Source of the DNA: Pyrenopolyporus hunteri
Taxonomy: Eukaryota; Ascomycota; Sordariomycetes; Xylariales; Hypoxylaceae
DNA length: 64,000 nt
NCBI GenBank assembly: GCA_902806595.1
Contig: CADCXC010000038.1
Location: 3,534,001 to 3,598,000, forward strand
Direction: 5' to 3'
Position numbers and translations under genes: made by a program
In this document: positions 48,016 through 58,081 of the stretch, one piece after another
How positions within the stretch are numbered: position 1 is the first letter of the stretch
How the letters are laid out: every line of letters begins with the position of its first letter
The notes under the pieces: generated by a model
The model's input: only the letters and a program-made list of their open reading frames with translations
What the model was told of the DNA's origin: nothing
Databases searched by the model: none

Positions 48016-51009
48016 TTAAAAGCCCCTGCCTTTTCTCTTAGCCACGGGTTTCTTCACCGCGCCGGAAGTGATGATCTTCTTCGCATCCTTGTTGGCGGCG
48101 GGCTTCTTCGCGGTCCTTTCCTCTTCCTGCCTCTTCTGCTCTTCGTACCTGCGCTTATCCTCTGCCATCTTCGCTTCGATCTCCATCTTACGGTTGAACT
48201 CCGTCTCCGTGATGCGCTTTTCCCGGGCTGAGTATCCCTTCTCCTTCACGGAGTAGAATACACCGCCCAGTTCCGCGAGCCAGTGGGGATCGACGGACGT
48301 TACTGTAGACATGTACTCTTTCGAGGTGAGGATGAGTTCGTGGTAGACAACGTAATCGGGGAGGAAGCCGAGGCCGTACAGGGCGCTTGTAGGATGGAGT
48401 TGCACGGTGACCGACGTGCGCAGATTGATGTATTCTCCTATGCCCTTGACCTTGGCTGCTTGGTGGTAGTAGCCCGAGCAGATGCACTTGCGGATAATGT
48501 CCCAATCCGTACCGCAACTGATCATCTGCATCTTTTGCATCTTCATGATGTCAAGGAGTTGGTCTCTGATCTCCTTCGCCCTCCGTAGAGACTTGGGGTG
48601 TAGGAAATGGCGCGTGCACCAGCCGTCTGAATAGCCATTCGTCTTCCATTGCGAATACACATGCAGATAGGTTAGGTGGTCGGATTCGGGTACGAAAAAC
48701 TTCTCACGCGCAGCGTCGGATTCTTCTTGCCGTTCTTTCGGGCGGTAGAAGACGTTAGGAACTGACAGCATAGAGACGATAGTCACCATCTCTTCGCTAC
48801 AGCCATACTGCTCGGACATAATGAGAAGCTTTGCCAGAGATGGGTCCATCGGGAAAGCGTTCATCTTAGAGCCTAAGTCCGTTAGCTCTCCCAGGTTATC
48901 CAGCGCACCCAAGGCCCAAAGGTCGAAGAGCGAGGTGGTAATAGTATCCTGCGGCGGCGGGTCCATGAAGTCGAAATCGAGCAAGTCCCGAACTCCCAAC
49001 GACTTTAACAGGAGCACAGTGTTGCTGAGGTTTGTCCTCTGGATTTCTGGTATCGTCTGAATATAAAGCTCGTCCTTAAATGCCTTCTCAGTATACAAGC
49101 GGAATGCCTTGCCAGGGCCTGTCCGGCCCGCACGGCCCGCACGCTGACCAGCGTTTGCCTGGGAGATGGGTGTAATTTGCAAAGTATCCATACCCATACG
49201 AGGGTTATATACCTTTAACTTAGAATACCCTGCGTCGACCACGTACATAATGCCGTCGACCGTCAAGCTTGTCTCTGCGATATTCGTAGCGACGATACAC
49301 TTCCGCACCCCAGGCGGAGCCCGGTCGAAGATCTTGGCTTGAAGGTCTGCGGGCATCTGACTATAAATCGGAAGGATGCTGAGTTTTGGCGGGTCGTTTA
49401 GAGCATCTAGACGTTCACGCACTAATTCGCAAGTGCACTCGATATCCTCCTGGCCCGTCATGAACACTAGGATATCGCCGGGGCCCATCGATACGTGGAT
49501 CGCAAGCACTTGTTGAACGGCCTGGTCCACATAGTCTTCCACCGGCGATCGATGGAACATGATATCGACGGGAAAGGTTCGACCTGGGATAACAAACTCG
49601 GGAGCGCCACCAAAGAAATCCGAGAATCGCTTCGAATTCATGGTAGCTGATGTGACGATTAGCTTAAGATCTCTTCGGCGCTGTAGAATCTTGTTGAAAA
49701 GCCCCATCAACACATCCGTGTTAAGAGCTCGCTCGTGAGCCTCATCCATGATGACGCATGAGTAGCGATCCAAATCCCTCTCGTTTAGAGATTCTCGAAG
49801 TAAGACACCGTCGGTCATATACTTGATGACGGTGTCTTTACTGGTACAGTCTTCGAATCGGATGGCGTAACCAACCGTGCTGCCCAGCGGGACCTCCATC
49901 TCCTCAGCAACACGTTTTGCTACACTCATAGCCGCCACTCGCCGAGGTTGGGTGCAGCCTATCATGCCTAGTTTCCCGTACCCGTCCTCGTATAAGAACT
50001 GCGTGAGCTGTGTCGTCTTTCCCGAACCAGTCTCGCCGACGACGATGACGACCTGGTTGTCTCTGATGACCCTTAGCAGATCCTCCCGGACCGCGAATGC
50101 GGGCAGAAACTCTCTCTGCTCCCTCAGGGTTTTGCTCTGGCTGAAAGCACTCGCGCCGTCATTCTTCTTCATGTGTTCGCTGAATTTGTTGGTGCCGGAC
50201 TTCGGTGCGTCGTCTTCTGTCGCTATCGGGAGAGCACTGTCGCCCTCGTCCTCCTTCACGCCCATGAGGTTCCCGAGCGCGGTACCGGCCATGTTGGTAC
50301 TTTCTTTAGCTTGCCGCTGGCGTTCCCTCTGCTGCCTCCTCTCCCTTACCACGCGGCTTCCTTTCCGACTGAACACAGCCATGTCGCTCTGGTAATCTTT
50401 GACAGCGGGAACGGGCTCCAACTGCTTTGTAAAAACCGTTCGTCCATCGAGAAATGGAGGCTTTAGGTCATGGACCAGTAAGTGAATACGGGTCCCCTCG
50501 TCATCCTCGTCGAAGTCGTCCCCTAGGGCGCGTCGTTGAGCGACACCGGATGTAAGCATACGGTTTGTTTCCCAGGCATCGTTGTCTTTTTGCCTTTGCA
50601 GCTGGCGCGCATTCATGTGTCGGCCAGCCTTCCTCTCGATCATTTCGGCCTCTCGTTGTTGCTGCTCCACCCACGACGTATCGTACGACCCGAAGGGGTT
50701 ATGGGAATCATCGCCGAAGGTATGACCACCGGTCTCGTCGCCGGTATACCAGTCGCGATCAAGGGCATTTTGCTCCTCCACACTCACTAGCGGTTCCGGG
50801 CCGTCAAATTCGTGCTGCTTTGGGGTCGAGGGATAGTTGGATTGGGCACGAGGAGTGGAAGCACGCGAATCAGAACCGCGTTGGAAGCGGCCGTGAGGTC
50901 GAGATGAGTGACTGCGGTTCGGAAGAGACGCGTAGCGGTCGTCGGATCGTAGAGGGTTAAAGTCAATCTTGCGCCTCTTCGGGCTAAAGCTCCCGTCTTC
51001 CCTATCCAT
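48016..51009 (-). CDS. PRP16: Pre-mRNA-splicing factor ATP-dependent RNA helicase Prp16 (DEAH box, DHX38)
   Basis: Single exon, ATG at 51009, 997 residues. Residues 1-290 are a charged, Arg/Ser-rich N-terminal extension containing GGHTFGDDSHNPF and IHLLVHDLKPPFLDGR, typical of Prp16. The helicase core follows: motif I GETGSGKT (325-332), TQPRRVAA (353-360), motif II DEAH (422-425), motif III SAT (454-456), motif V TNIAETSLT (575-583) and motif VI QRAGRAGRTGPG (622-633). After it come the helicase-associated HA2 and OB-fold regions, with a Lys-rich tail ending KRKGRGF. All catalytic residues are intact. Prp16 drives remodelling of the spliceosome between the first and second transesterification steps and proofreads the branch site. 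It shares a divergent promoter with the PWP1 gene and sits next to the Tls1-like splicing gene. Confidence 0.97.
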   Translation of the reverse strand: MDREDGSFSPKRRKIDFNPLRSDDRYASLPNRSHSSRPHGRFQRGSDSRASTPRAQSNYPSTPKQHEFDGPEPLVSVEEQNALDRDWYTGDETGGHTFGDDSHNPFGSYDTSWVEQQQREAEMIERKAGRHMNARQLQRQKDNDAWETNRMLTSGVAQRRALGDDFDEDDEGTRIHLLVHDLKPPFLDGRTVFTKQLEPVPAVKDYQSDMAVFSRKGSRVVRERRQQRERQRQAKESTNMAGTALGNLMGVKEDEGDSALPIATEDDAPKSGTNKFSEHMKKNDGASAFSQSKTLREQREFLPAFAVREDLLRVIRDNQVVIVVGETGSGKTTQLTQFLYEDGYGKLGMIGCTQPRRVAAMSVAKRVAEEMEVPLGSTVGYAIRFEDCTSKDTVIKYMTDGVLLRESLNERDLDRYSCVIMDEAHERALNTDVLMGLFNKILQRRRDLKLIVTSATMNSKRFSDFFGGAPEFVIPGRTFPVDIMFHRSPVEDYVDQAVQQVLAIHVSMGPGDILVFMTGQEDIECTCELVRERLDALNDPPKLSILPIYSQMPADLQAKIFDRAPPGVRKCIVATNIAETSLTVDGIMYVVDAGYSKLKVYNPRMGMDTLQITPISQANAGQRAGRAGRTGPGKAFRLYTEKAFKDELYIQTIPEIQRTNLSNTVLLLKSLGVRDLLDFDFMDPPPQDTITTSLFDLWALGALDNLGELTDLGSKMNAFPMDPSLAKLLIMSEQYGCSEEMVTIVSMLSVPNVFYRPKERQEESDAAREKFFVPESDHLTYLHVYSQWKTNGYSDGWCTRHFLHPKSLRRAKEIRDQLLDIMKMQKMQMISCGTDWDIIRKCICSGYYHQAAKVKGIGEYINLRTSVTVQLHPTSALYGLGFLPDYVVYHELILTSKEYMSTVTSVDPHWLAELGGVFYSVKEKGYSAREKRITETEFNRKMEIEAKMAEDKRRYEEQKRQEEERTAKKPAANKDAKKIITSGAVKKPVAKRKGRGF

Positions 51010-51383
51010 CCTAGATATATTGCCCTCCGAAGAGTGCGCGGTTTGGCGAGTCGAGATAGCTTTCAGCGGTGTAAGTGGCGTGTTTAAGTGAATGAGGTGC
51101 TGGAGAAGGGAAAATAAAAAAGTTTAGGTACCTAGTACCCAGCCTAAGGTACCTACACCCAAGCCCAGCGTTTCGGCGCTAGCAGCTGAGCTACGCTGAG
51201 CAAACCACGCTAAACTTCCCTTATCAATCTTTTTATCGGTAGCTGCCCCGCTAAAATTTTATCTCGAAATTTTGTGAAAATCAAAAGTTCGCGGGGCTCT
51301 CTCGATCTGCAATTCTTGCGGTAGCCGTACCTTACCTCTTAACAAGGCTTTGTTTGGTAAGATCGAGTCGCCAACAACTAGAA
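51010..51383. promoter_or_regulatory. Bidirectional promoter between PRP16 and PWP1
   Basis: 374 bases separate divergent ATGs. It contains TTTAGGTACCTAGTACCCAG-type words (two GGTACCTA copies at 51126-51155) and an AT-rich patch around 51225-51290. Co-regulation of a splicing and a ribosome-assembly gene is plausible but inferred. Confidence 0.55.
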
Positions 51384-53051
51384 ATGTCGTCTATGATCAC
51401 GACATCCACCTGGGTGCCGCGAGGCTTCGCGGCGCCCTTCCCCGCCAAGTACGATTTCGACGAGGACGAATTCGAGAGGATAGCCAACCTGGCTAAGCTC
51501 CAGCTAGACGACGCAAATGAGGATCTACAGGAAGCGCAAGAAAAGGAAGACGAAGACGAAGACGAATCGAGTAACGAAAAAAATATGGGTAATTCCGGCG
51601 ACAAAGCCCCAGAGAACAATAGTGAACCTGAAGAGTAAGATCTACTTTGTTGTTGCTCGCGACCAGCTGTTAATCCTGCCAAAAGGATCGACTTAGACGA
51701 TGAGGACCTCAAGAAATACGATCTGGAACACTACGACGACGATGACGACGACCCCGAAGCTCAGAGGATGGACATGTTCGGAAACATTAAGTCTCTGGCG
51801 TACTACGAATCCAACAAGGAAGACCCATACATCACAATACCTGATGGCGAAGACGAGGAGGACGAAGATAGGGAAGAGCTGCAGATTCTAGCGACAGACA
51901 ATCTCCTACTGGCCGCGAAGGTTGAGGACGAGCTTGCGCATCTCGAGGTCTACGTATACGAAGACGAAGCCGATAACCTCTACGTACACCACGACATCAT
52001 GCTTCCCGCGATACCCCTCTGCGTCGAATGGCTAGACATCCCCGTGTCGAAAAGCAGCGTGGAGAAGGACTCGGTGGCCAACTTCGTCGCCATAGGTACC
52101 TTGGACCCCGATATCGAGATCTGGGACTTGGACACGATAGATTGCATGTACCCCAATGCGATCTTGGGCCAGGGGGCCAACCGGGAGGAGGAGGAAAAGA
52201 AGAAAAAGAAAAAGAAGAAGTCGAAGAAGGCTAACGACGAGTACCACGTCGATGCGGTCCTGTCGCTTGCCGCCAACAGGAAACACCGGAATCTCCTCGC
52301 TTCCGCTTCGGCAGACAAGACAGTAAAACTATGGGATTTACACACTACGAAGTGCGCCAAGTCGTACTCGTACCATACGGACAAAGTTTGCTCGCTGGCA
52401 TGGCATTCCGTCGAATCGACGGTGTTATTGAGTGGAAGTTATGACCGAACAGTTGTTGCGGCAGATATGCGAGCCCCTGAAGCCAAGTCTCCACGATGGG
52501 GAGTAGAAAGCGACGTCGAGAACGTTAGATGGGACCCGCACGACCCGAACTTCTTCTACGTCTCTACGGAAAACGGAATTATACATTACCATGACATCCG
52601 GAACGCACCCCCGAACCCTTCCGCGAGCAAGCCAGTGTGGACGTTGCAAGCTCACGACGAGTCCTTGTCGTCTTTCGATATCAATGCGCACATACCAGGG
52701 TTCATGGCTACCGGGTCAACGGATAAGACGGTCAAGCTGTGGAACATCCAGCCAACAGGTCCCGCAATGGTCGTGTCCCGCAACCTGGACGTCGGGAAGG
52801 TGTTTTCGACAAACTTTGCGCCCGACGTGGAGGTGGCTTTCCGTCTCGCCGTGGCGGGAAGCAAAGGCACGATGCATGTGTGGGACACCAGCACGAACGC
52901 CGCGGTGCGACAGGCGTTCGCGCACAAGATCTCAAACAAATCAGATGGCGAAGTTAGAGAGAGGCTTATCGGCGTTGAAGAGGACGAGAGCTCTTCTGAT
53001 GGCGAGGATGGCGAGAACGAAGACGAGCCAGAATCTATGGATGAGGACTAG
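51384..53051 (+). CDS. PWP1: Pwp1 WD-repeat protein, 60S ribosome biogenesis
   Basis: Two exons, 51384-51634 and 51686-53051, 538 residues; the 51-base intron has a GTAAGA donor and AAAAG acceptor. The N-terminus TSTWVPRGFAAPFPAKYDFD leads into an acidic stretch and the conserved LKKYDLEHYDDD and MDMFGNIKSLAYY (from 112). WD repeats then run to about 500: SASADKTVKLWDL (290-302), an intermediate GSYDRTV blade, and GSTDKTVKLWNI (427-438). A Lys-rich patch (about 255-265) precedes the second blade and the C-terminus is acidic. Pwp1 acts in the nucleolus in early pre-60S assembly and 25S/5.8S rRNA maturation. The start ATG follows the leader directly and matches the family N-terminus. Confidence 0.95.
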
Positions 53052-56000
53052 ATGTGAAAAGATGGCGAGATGGCTGGAGCTGTGATGTCTCACGGTTAGG
53101 TGCATCTTCGGATCAGTGCACGTAGGAGGCATGCGGTCGGGTTGGCTCAGCGCCGTCACGCAAGCCACAAATATGTTTCTAGTTTCAAGATTTCGGACGA
53201 ACACCTCTTTTCATTTTATGTCTCGAGCGAAGGCTAGAACCAGGCGCGGTTGAAACTAGAGGGATGGGGTGACATCTGGCGTGAGCTAGATCTCGACAAC
53301 TGCTTTACTCCATGTGTTACCTGTTGTATCTACCTGCGTATGTAGATGCGTGGATCATTAACGAAGAGAGGCCATATGGACATGTCTTGTGAGATCATAA
53401 GATCCGTGTATGGATAACACGCACTTTCAGTCGCATCGGCAGGTCGAACCGAACGTAATCGATTGCCATTTTGAGACGGGTTCGAACTAATTTTAGCTGG
53501 GCATATCTGTGCGTTATGATTGAGTCTAAACATACCAAACCCCGACGGCGCCTACATGGGTCCGAGTAAGCTTAGGATGAAGACTGCAGAGTCAACTTAA
53601 AACTCGATATGACATTCATATCTTCACTTACATAAAGCAAGTCCCTACTATAAAGCAAGTCGCCTCAATTGTTGAAGCATTCAAAAGCAATTCATACAAT
53701 GGCTGAATCGTGTAGCACGTTGCGCAGTATGGATACCCCCTAGCCAGTTAATAAAAAGGAGGCATGGGCAACCATGCGAAACAGCAGACCAAGCATACCT
53801 AGAAATGTACGTAAGCAGTTAATCGATGTTTGCTACCAGATCGGGGGCTCGGAAGGGGACGACTTTTTCGTTATGTAGGGAGCAATACCTGTGTATTGAA
53901 GCATTTTCACACTGGGGAGGTCACACGGCCACTTCCGTTACCAACATCTCGGTTGCGAAATGCTGTAGCCGTCCGAGGCTGAGCAGATTCAGCTCTCGCG
54001 CCTGACGACCTACCGCTCGGATGACGACGACGACGTCTGCTGCAGCCGCTCCCACGGCGAGTAAACCGCATGAAATCAGAAGAGGTCTGGAGGAGAACGC
54101 TCGAAAGATGAAACACTCGAGCAGCCACAGCCAATGGCGGATGTGAACGGCTAATCCAATGAGAATTTCTCCGCAATAAACGCCTTGCAGGTCCAGGTCT
54201 TGTCGGTTTCAAACTGCGCGAACCCCCCCTAGGCGGCCCCGATCAGTTTTGTTTCCTCTTTTGCTTTCTTCGCCCATTCCCGAAGAGGGAAAGTCCTTCT
54301 GAAGCCTACCCAAGTCGCGCAATCAATTCGAGGTGTTCAGGACAGGGATGCTCAGGGGATGCCCACTCTCCCACCGATTTCTGCCCGGTGGATCATTGAT
54401 GATTGATCAGATCCATGTCAACGGCCAGAGGGGTGAAAGTCCTGGGACATGGGCGTGGTAAATTGCAGTCAAAGCTTTCCTCGGGCGCATTAAAAGCTTT
54501 GTTCACAACGGTAATGAGATGAGGCCTTTGTTATGTTATGTTACATAGGTATGCATTTTGCGATTCTGTGTTTTTGACAACGCAACCGTCTCCGTAATGT
54601 GATGGATGTGATATAAGGACATAGACCTCGTCAAAGGAACGGCCACGTAACGGCACAATCTTACGCTGCAGGAACGGGATGCGTTGCGCACTGAAGAGAA
54701 GCAAGAGTATGTATGTATGTCATTATGTAGCATCGGCGATATAGGTCAGTGCCCCAAAGGATGATTCGGCCATCTTCGAGCTCTTCGATGTTCGCCTTCA
54801 TCATACTGGCTAGTGCAGAGATGGTACCTGCATATGGCCGCTGACCATCTTTGCTCAACGTGGCGTTGGGCGAGGGAGTCGGGAGACTGAGGCCGGGATT
54901 CCTGGCTAATGAGAATTAAGAAAACCCCCGTTAAAGAGGAGTCTTTGGAGAGGTCGAGACCTGATTTGCCAACACGCCGCCTGCCGAGCTTTTAGGGACC
55001 AGGGGCAACACGTCCAGTCAGCCAATCTGCAGTCCCTCTGGCTAGATTTGCCTGACTGGGGTTCCCGTCCCGCGCTAACAGGCGAGCTCAAGCATGGAAA
55101 GTCGTTAGACAACCCCGCAGGGATTTTCTAGGCCGTCTCAACTGACTCAACTGAGGAAGCCTTTAGTTGTCCTTGTTGCTGCTGCTGCTGCTATGTGAAC
55201 TGAATTGCGTGTCTCTCCCTGGATGGACATTAGAGAATGGAGGGTACCTATCTACGCGGCAAGGGTCAGCAAGTTAGAATTAAAGATAGGGAACGTGATA
55301 TGTGGCTTAAATGGTGTGGTTCAGGATCGAAAAGGTTGAAGAATGCTTACTGGGACTGAGTGAGATGAACTGAGATTTACAGAGGAAGAATCCGAGTTGG
55401 CTGCGTGTAAGTGCACTAAGTATATTAGTCTACGCTACGTACCCTATGTGGGCCACTTTAAATGCTGTACATATGTATGTACATGTATGCAAGAGAAAGA
55501 AAATATTGAAGAGAAAGAACATCCGAAGAGACATGGTGAGACTGTAGCGTATACAACCGGTCCAACTGCTCATTCGTCATTCAAGCTTAAATCCTTACTA
55601 TATTCTAAGGCGGCACGTGGAGGCCCGATTGTACCTGAGACTTTAGGAAATACTTTCGCCCTAAGTTCCTGTCCCAAAAGAAGTCCCAGGCTCCCTGCAG
55701 GGTGGAGACGCTGTGATGGGATATAGTAGGCCTTGCATAGTGCTTCTTTTTCCCCCCATGTCTTTTCTCCGTCTCTTTTTTTCAACACCCTTCTTCTTCT
55801 TCTCTGCTCCCCCCCAGTCCCCAACCCTTGGTTGCCCTTTATTATTATTATTATTTTCTTGTCGCGGGTTCCTTTTTCAATCCCAAAAGTGCGTGCACTC
55901 CTTCGTTCTCTTCCCACTCTATATCCACTATCCCATCCTACCGGGGGCTTACTCTTCCCATTCACTCATTCCTCTTCTCTCCCTTCCTCTCTCTCCGCGG

Positions 56001-57187
56001 ATCCCTCATCCAGGACTTGTCGCCGGTTACGAATTAACAAGTCTTTTGAGGCTTCAACCGCCGTCCTTCCTTTTACTTACAAGACACATTAAAGACGTCT
56101 ATCGACTGTCTCCATCCTTTAGTCTTATCAGGAACCTGGTTGTTTCACCGTTTCGTTCTAGTACATACAAAGTCATTCTTCACCAAACCAAACAAACCAA
56201 AGAGCGTTTGACATCATTTGAAAAGACTACCAGTTCTCTTTTTCTGCTCGCCGGCCAACCCTTTCATTGTTGGCGGCGACATTGTGTGAACACACGGATA
56301 CCTCAAAACGAGCTCCACAGCCACCAATTTAAGAGATCCCGTGAGAGTTTGATATCTCTCGGCTGCGATCGTCGCACACATTTCACTTCATCGCCGTGAC
56401 TCTAGCATTTCTAGGTCACCTTATATTCTCTTCAACCTCCATTTAGGAATTCCGAAAAGGCTTTAGTTAAGGGACTCCGGAAAACTAAGCCACGATCTCT
56501 TCACCCCCCTCTATACTGCTGGCGTATAGGGACACCGCAAAAGCTAAACGTCTAAGTGTTCGCGACGGCAACCTTACATTCGCAACTACTAGATTCGGCC
56601 ATTTTTGGACTCCTCGGCCATTTAACGTAACGATACACCTGAATAGACAGGAAAGAGGGCCCCGCGATTTCACAGGATCACGTCAGGTTGTTTCGGCCAG
56701 ACCAACCAATTATCCACCTGCCTAATCAGGGTAACATCGTCTTCCTGCACAAGCGCCTGTTGAGAGCATCCACAACCGGGCGTTCATCACACGCCGAGGA
56801 CATACGCTGCAGTGTGCTGCTATCGCTCTAGCCTTTGATTCAACTTAGTATTGTCACATTACCCGGCTTTCTCGACCACCAACTCAGGCGACAGCCTTTA
56901 AGCGCCAAATCCCCTCCATCGCCTCCCCCGGAAGAAGATTCGACACTTGAAGCAGAATAGTGCAGATCTAGGAAAGTCGTAGGGCGCGATTTTTATAGGT
57001 CCACTTACAAGCTTACGTCGAGGGATCTCAGCCGGATTCCCGCATTCAAGCGGCGCAACATATATCTGAGCTGGACCTAGGACTCCTTCGGTGTTTCGCT
57101 TCATATTCTGGAACTATTCTGGGGTAGAACGTCAGTCCTTAATTCCAACCCATCGCCAAAAAAAAATTCTAGATAGCCTCAGCAAAT
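53052..57187. other. Gene-poor 4.1 kb; long leader region of the next gene
   Basis: No gene is supported. A TGC trinucleotide run lies at 55174-55192. The stretch 55735-56000 is strongly pyrimidine-rich, followed by 1.2 kb to the next ATG, suggesting a distant core promoter and a long, perhaps spliced, 5' leader for the gene at 57188. Two exon-like open stretches on the minus strand (54661-54899 and about 53936-54213) have protein-like translations but no start or recognised domain. Confidence 0.5.
55174..55192. repeat. TGC trinucleotide repeat
   Basis: Short run of TTG followed by five TGC units in non-coding DNA. Confidence 0.85.
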
Positions 57188-58081
57188 ATGTCTCTTGCAC
57201 GCGCCTTTACGACGCGGCGAAAGCAGTCGTCGCAGGATTTGGGACACATGGGACTCCTGCCGCAACGAAGCAATACCACTGCCAAGGGCAACTCTGCCGC
57301 AATTCGTAGCAAGATATCTAGTCCTATGGCCCTCACCCATACGACTAATATGCTTGCTTACAACGCGCCTGATTTATATCCCCGATCAGAAACCTCGCCA
57401 GTCGAATCAAGCAAATCTGAAGACGATTCTTCGGATAGTCCCCGTACCAGCGCATCGTCACCGCCAACCAGCCCTGATATACCGTCAGCAGATCGATCCG
57501 TGCCGGCGGAACCTAATCACCTCTCTTGCTATTTCGTCGCTCCGGGTCAACAGAAGTCGGCTGCCCCTATCAACGAGGCACCGAGTATCCCTAAGCGAGC
57601 TCCGTCGCACACCAAGAAAGCGTCCATTGATAATTTAGCAAACAAGTTCACGCGTCTTTCTAATCAGTCGGGCAAGTCCGTTTCCACCAAAGCGAGTTAT
57701 CCGCTTTCCCGTTCGTCGTCAACCTCGACGACGGCTACCTCTGTGTCGTCGGGTTCATTTTCGCGAAAGCCTTCCGTGTCTTCAACCAAGATGCCTCCGA
57801 TGCCTCCTGTAGTGACGTCGCCGCCGCCGTCTCGTCCCAACTACCGACGAGATTATTCCGAGACTCAGCACCCCTTCGGCAACGAGTTGGCGCAAGTATC
57901 TGAGCTCGCAGAAGAGTTAGGCGTCAAGGATAAGATGCAAATTATCGACCAGGAGGAGCAAGAGCTTATCGCCCGAGGCCTCTGCAGGTTCCGACCTGAG
58001 GATTATCTGGCGGAGGTTCAAGGACTCTTTGCGGCTTTCTTCCAACCCGAGCCCGTCGAGATAGAACAGGTATGGATCTAA
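57188..58081 (+). CDS. Conserved filamentous-fungal protein of unknown function
   Basis: Single exon, 297 residues, ATG at 57188 with an A at -3. It begins MSLARAFTTRRKQSS. Residues 40-215 are low-complexity and rich in Ser, Thr and Pro, with many potential phosphorylation sites. The C-terminal part (about 225-297) is the ordered module: RRDYSETQHPFGNELAQV, SELAEELGVKDKMQIIDQEE, ARGLCRFRPEDYLAEV and QGLFAAFFQPE, closing in WI. I recognise this start, the HPFG.EL/GLFA.FF module and the terminal WI as a conserved pattern in uncharacterised ascomycete proteins. No activity is known to me. The CAG|GTATGG just before the stop resembles a donor site, but reading straight through gives the expected C-terminus. 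Confidence 0.82.
   Translation: MSLARAFTTRRKQSSQDLGHMGLLPQRSNTTAKGNSAAIRSKISSPMALTHTTNMLAYNAPDLYPRSETSPVESSKSEDDSSDSPRTSASSPPTSPDIPSADRSVPAEPNHLSCYFVAPGQQKSAAPINEAPSIPKRAPSHTKKASIDNLANKFTRLSNQSGKSVSTKASYPLSRSSSTSTTATSVSSGSFSRKPSVSSTKMPPMPPVVTSPPPSRPNYRRDYSETQHPFGNELAQVSELAEELGVKDKMQIIDQEEQELIARGLCRFRPEDYLAEVQGLFAAFFQPEPVEIEQVWI

Noticed and set aside
53470..53500. GGGTTCGAACTA resembling a tRNA T-loop
   Set aside because: The flanking bases do not form a T-stem and no anticodon or acceptor stem is present. No tRNA was found on either strand by this motif.
53936..54213. Hydrophobic open stretch on the minus strand resembling membrane helices
   Set aside because: No ATG, no splice partner and no recognised family. 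An open frame of this length is expected by chance in 64 kb.
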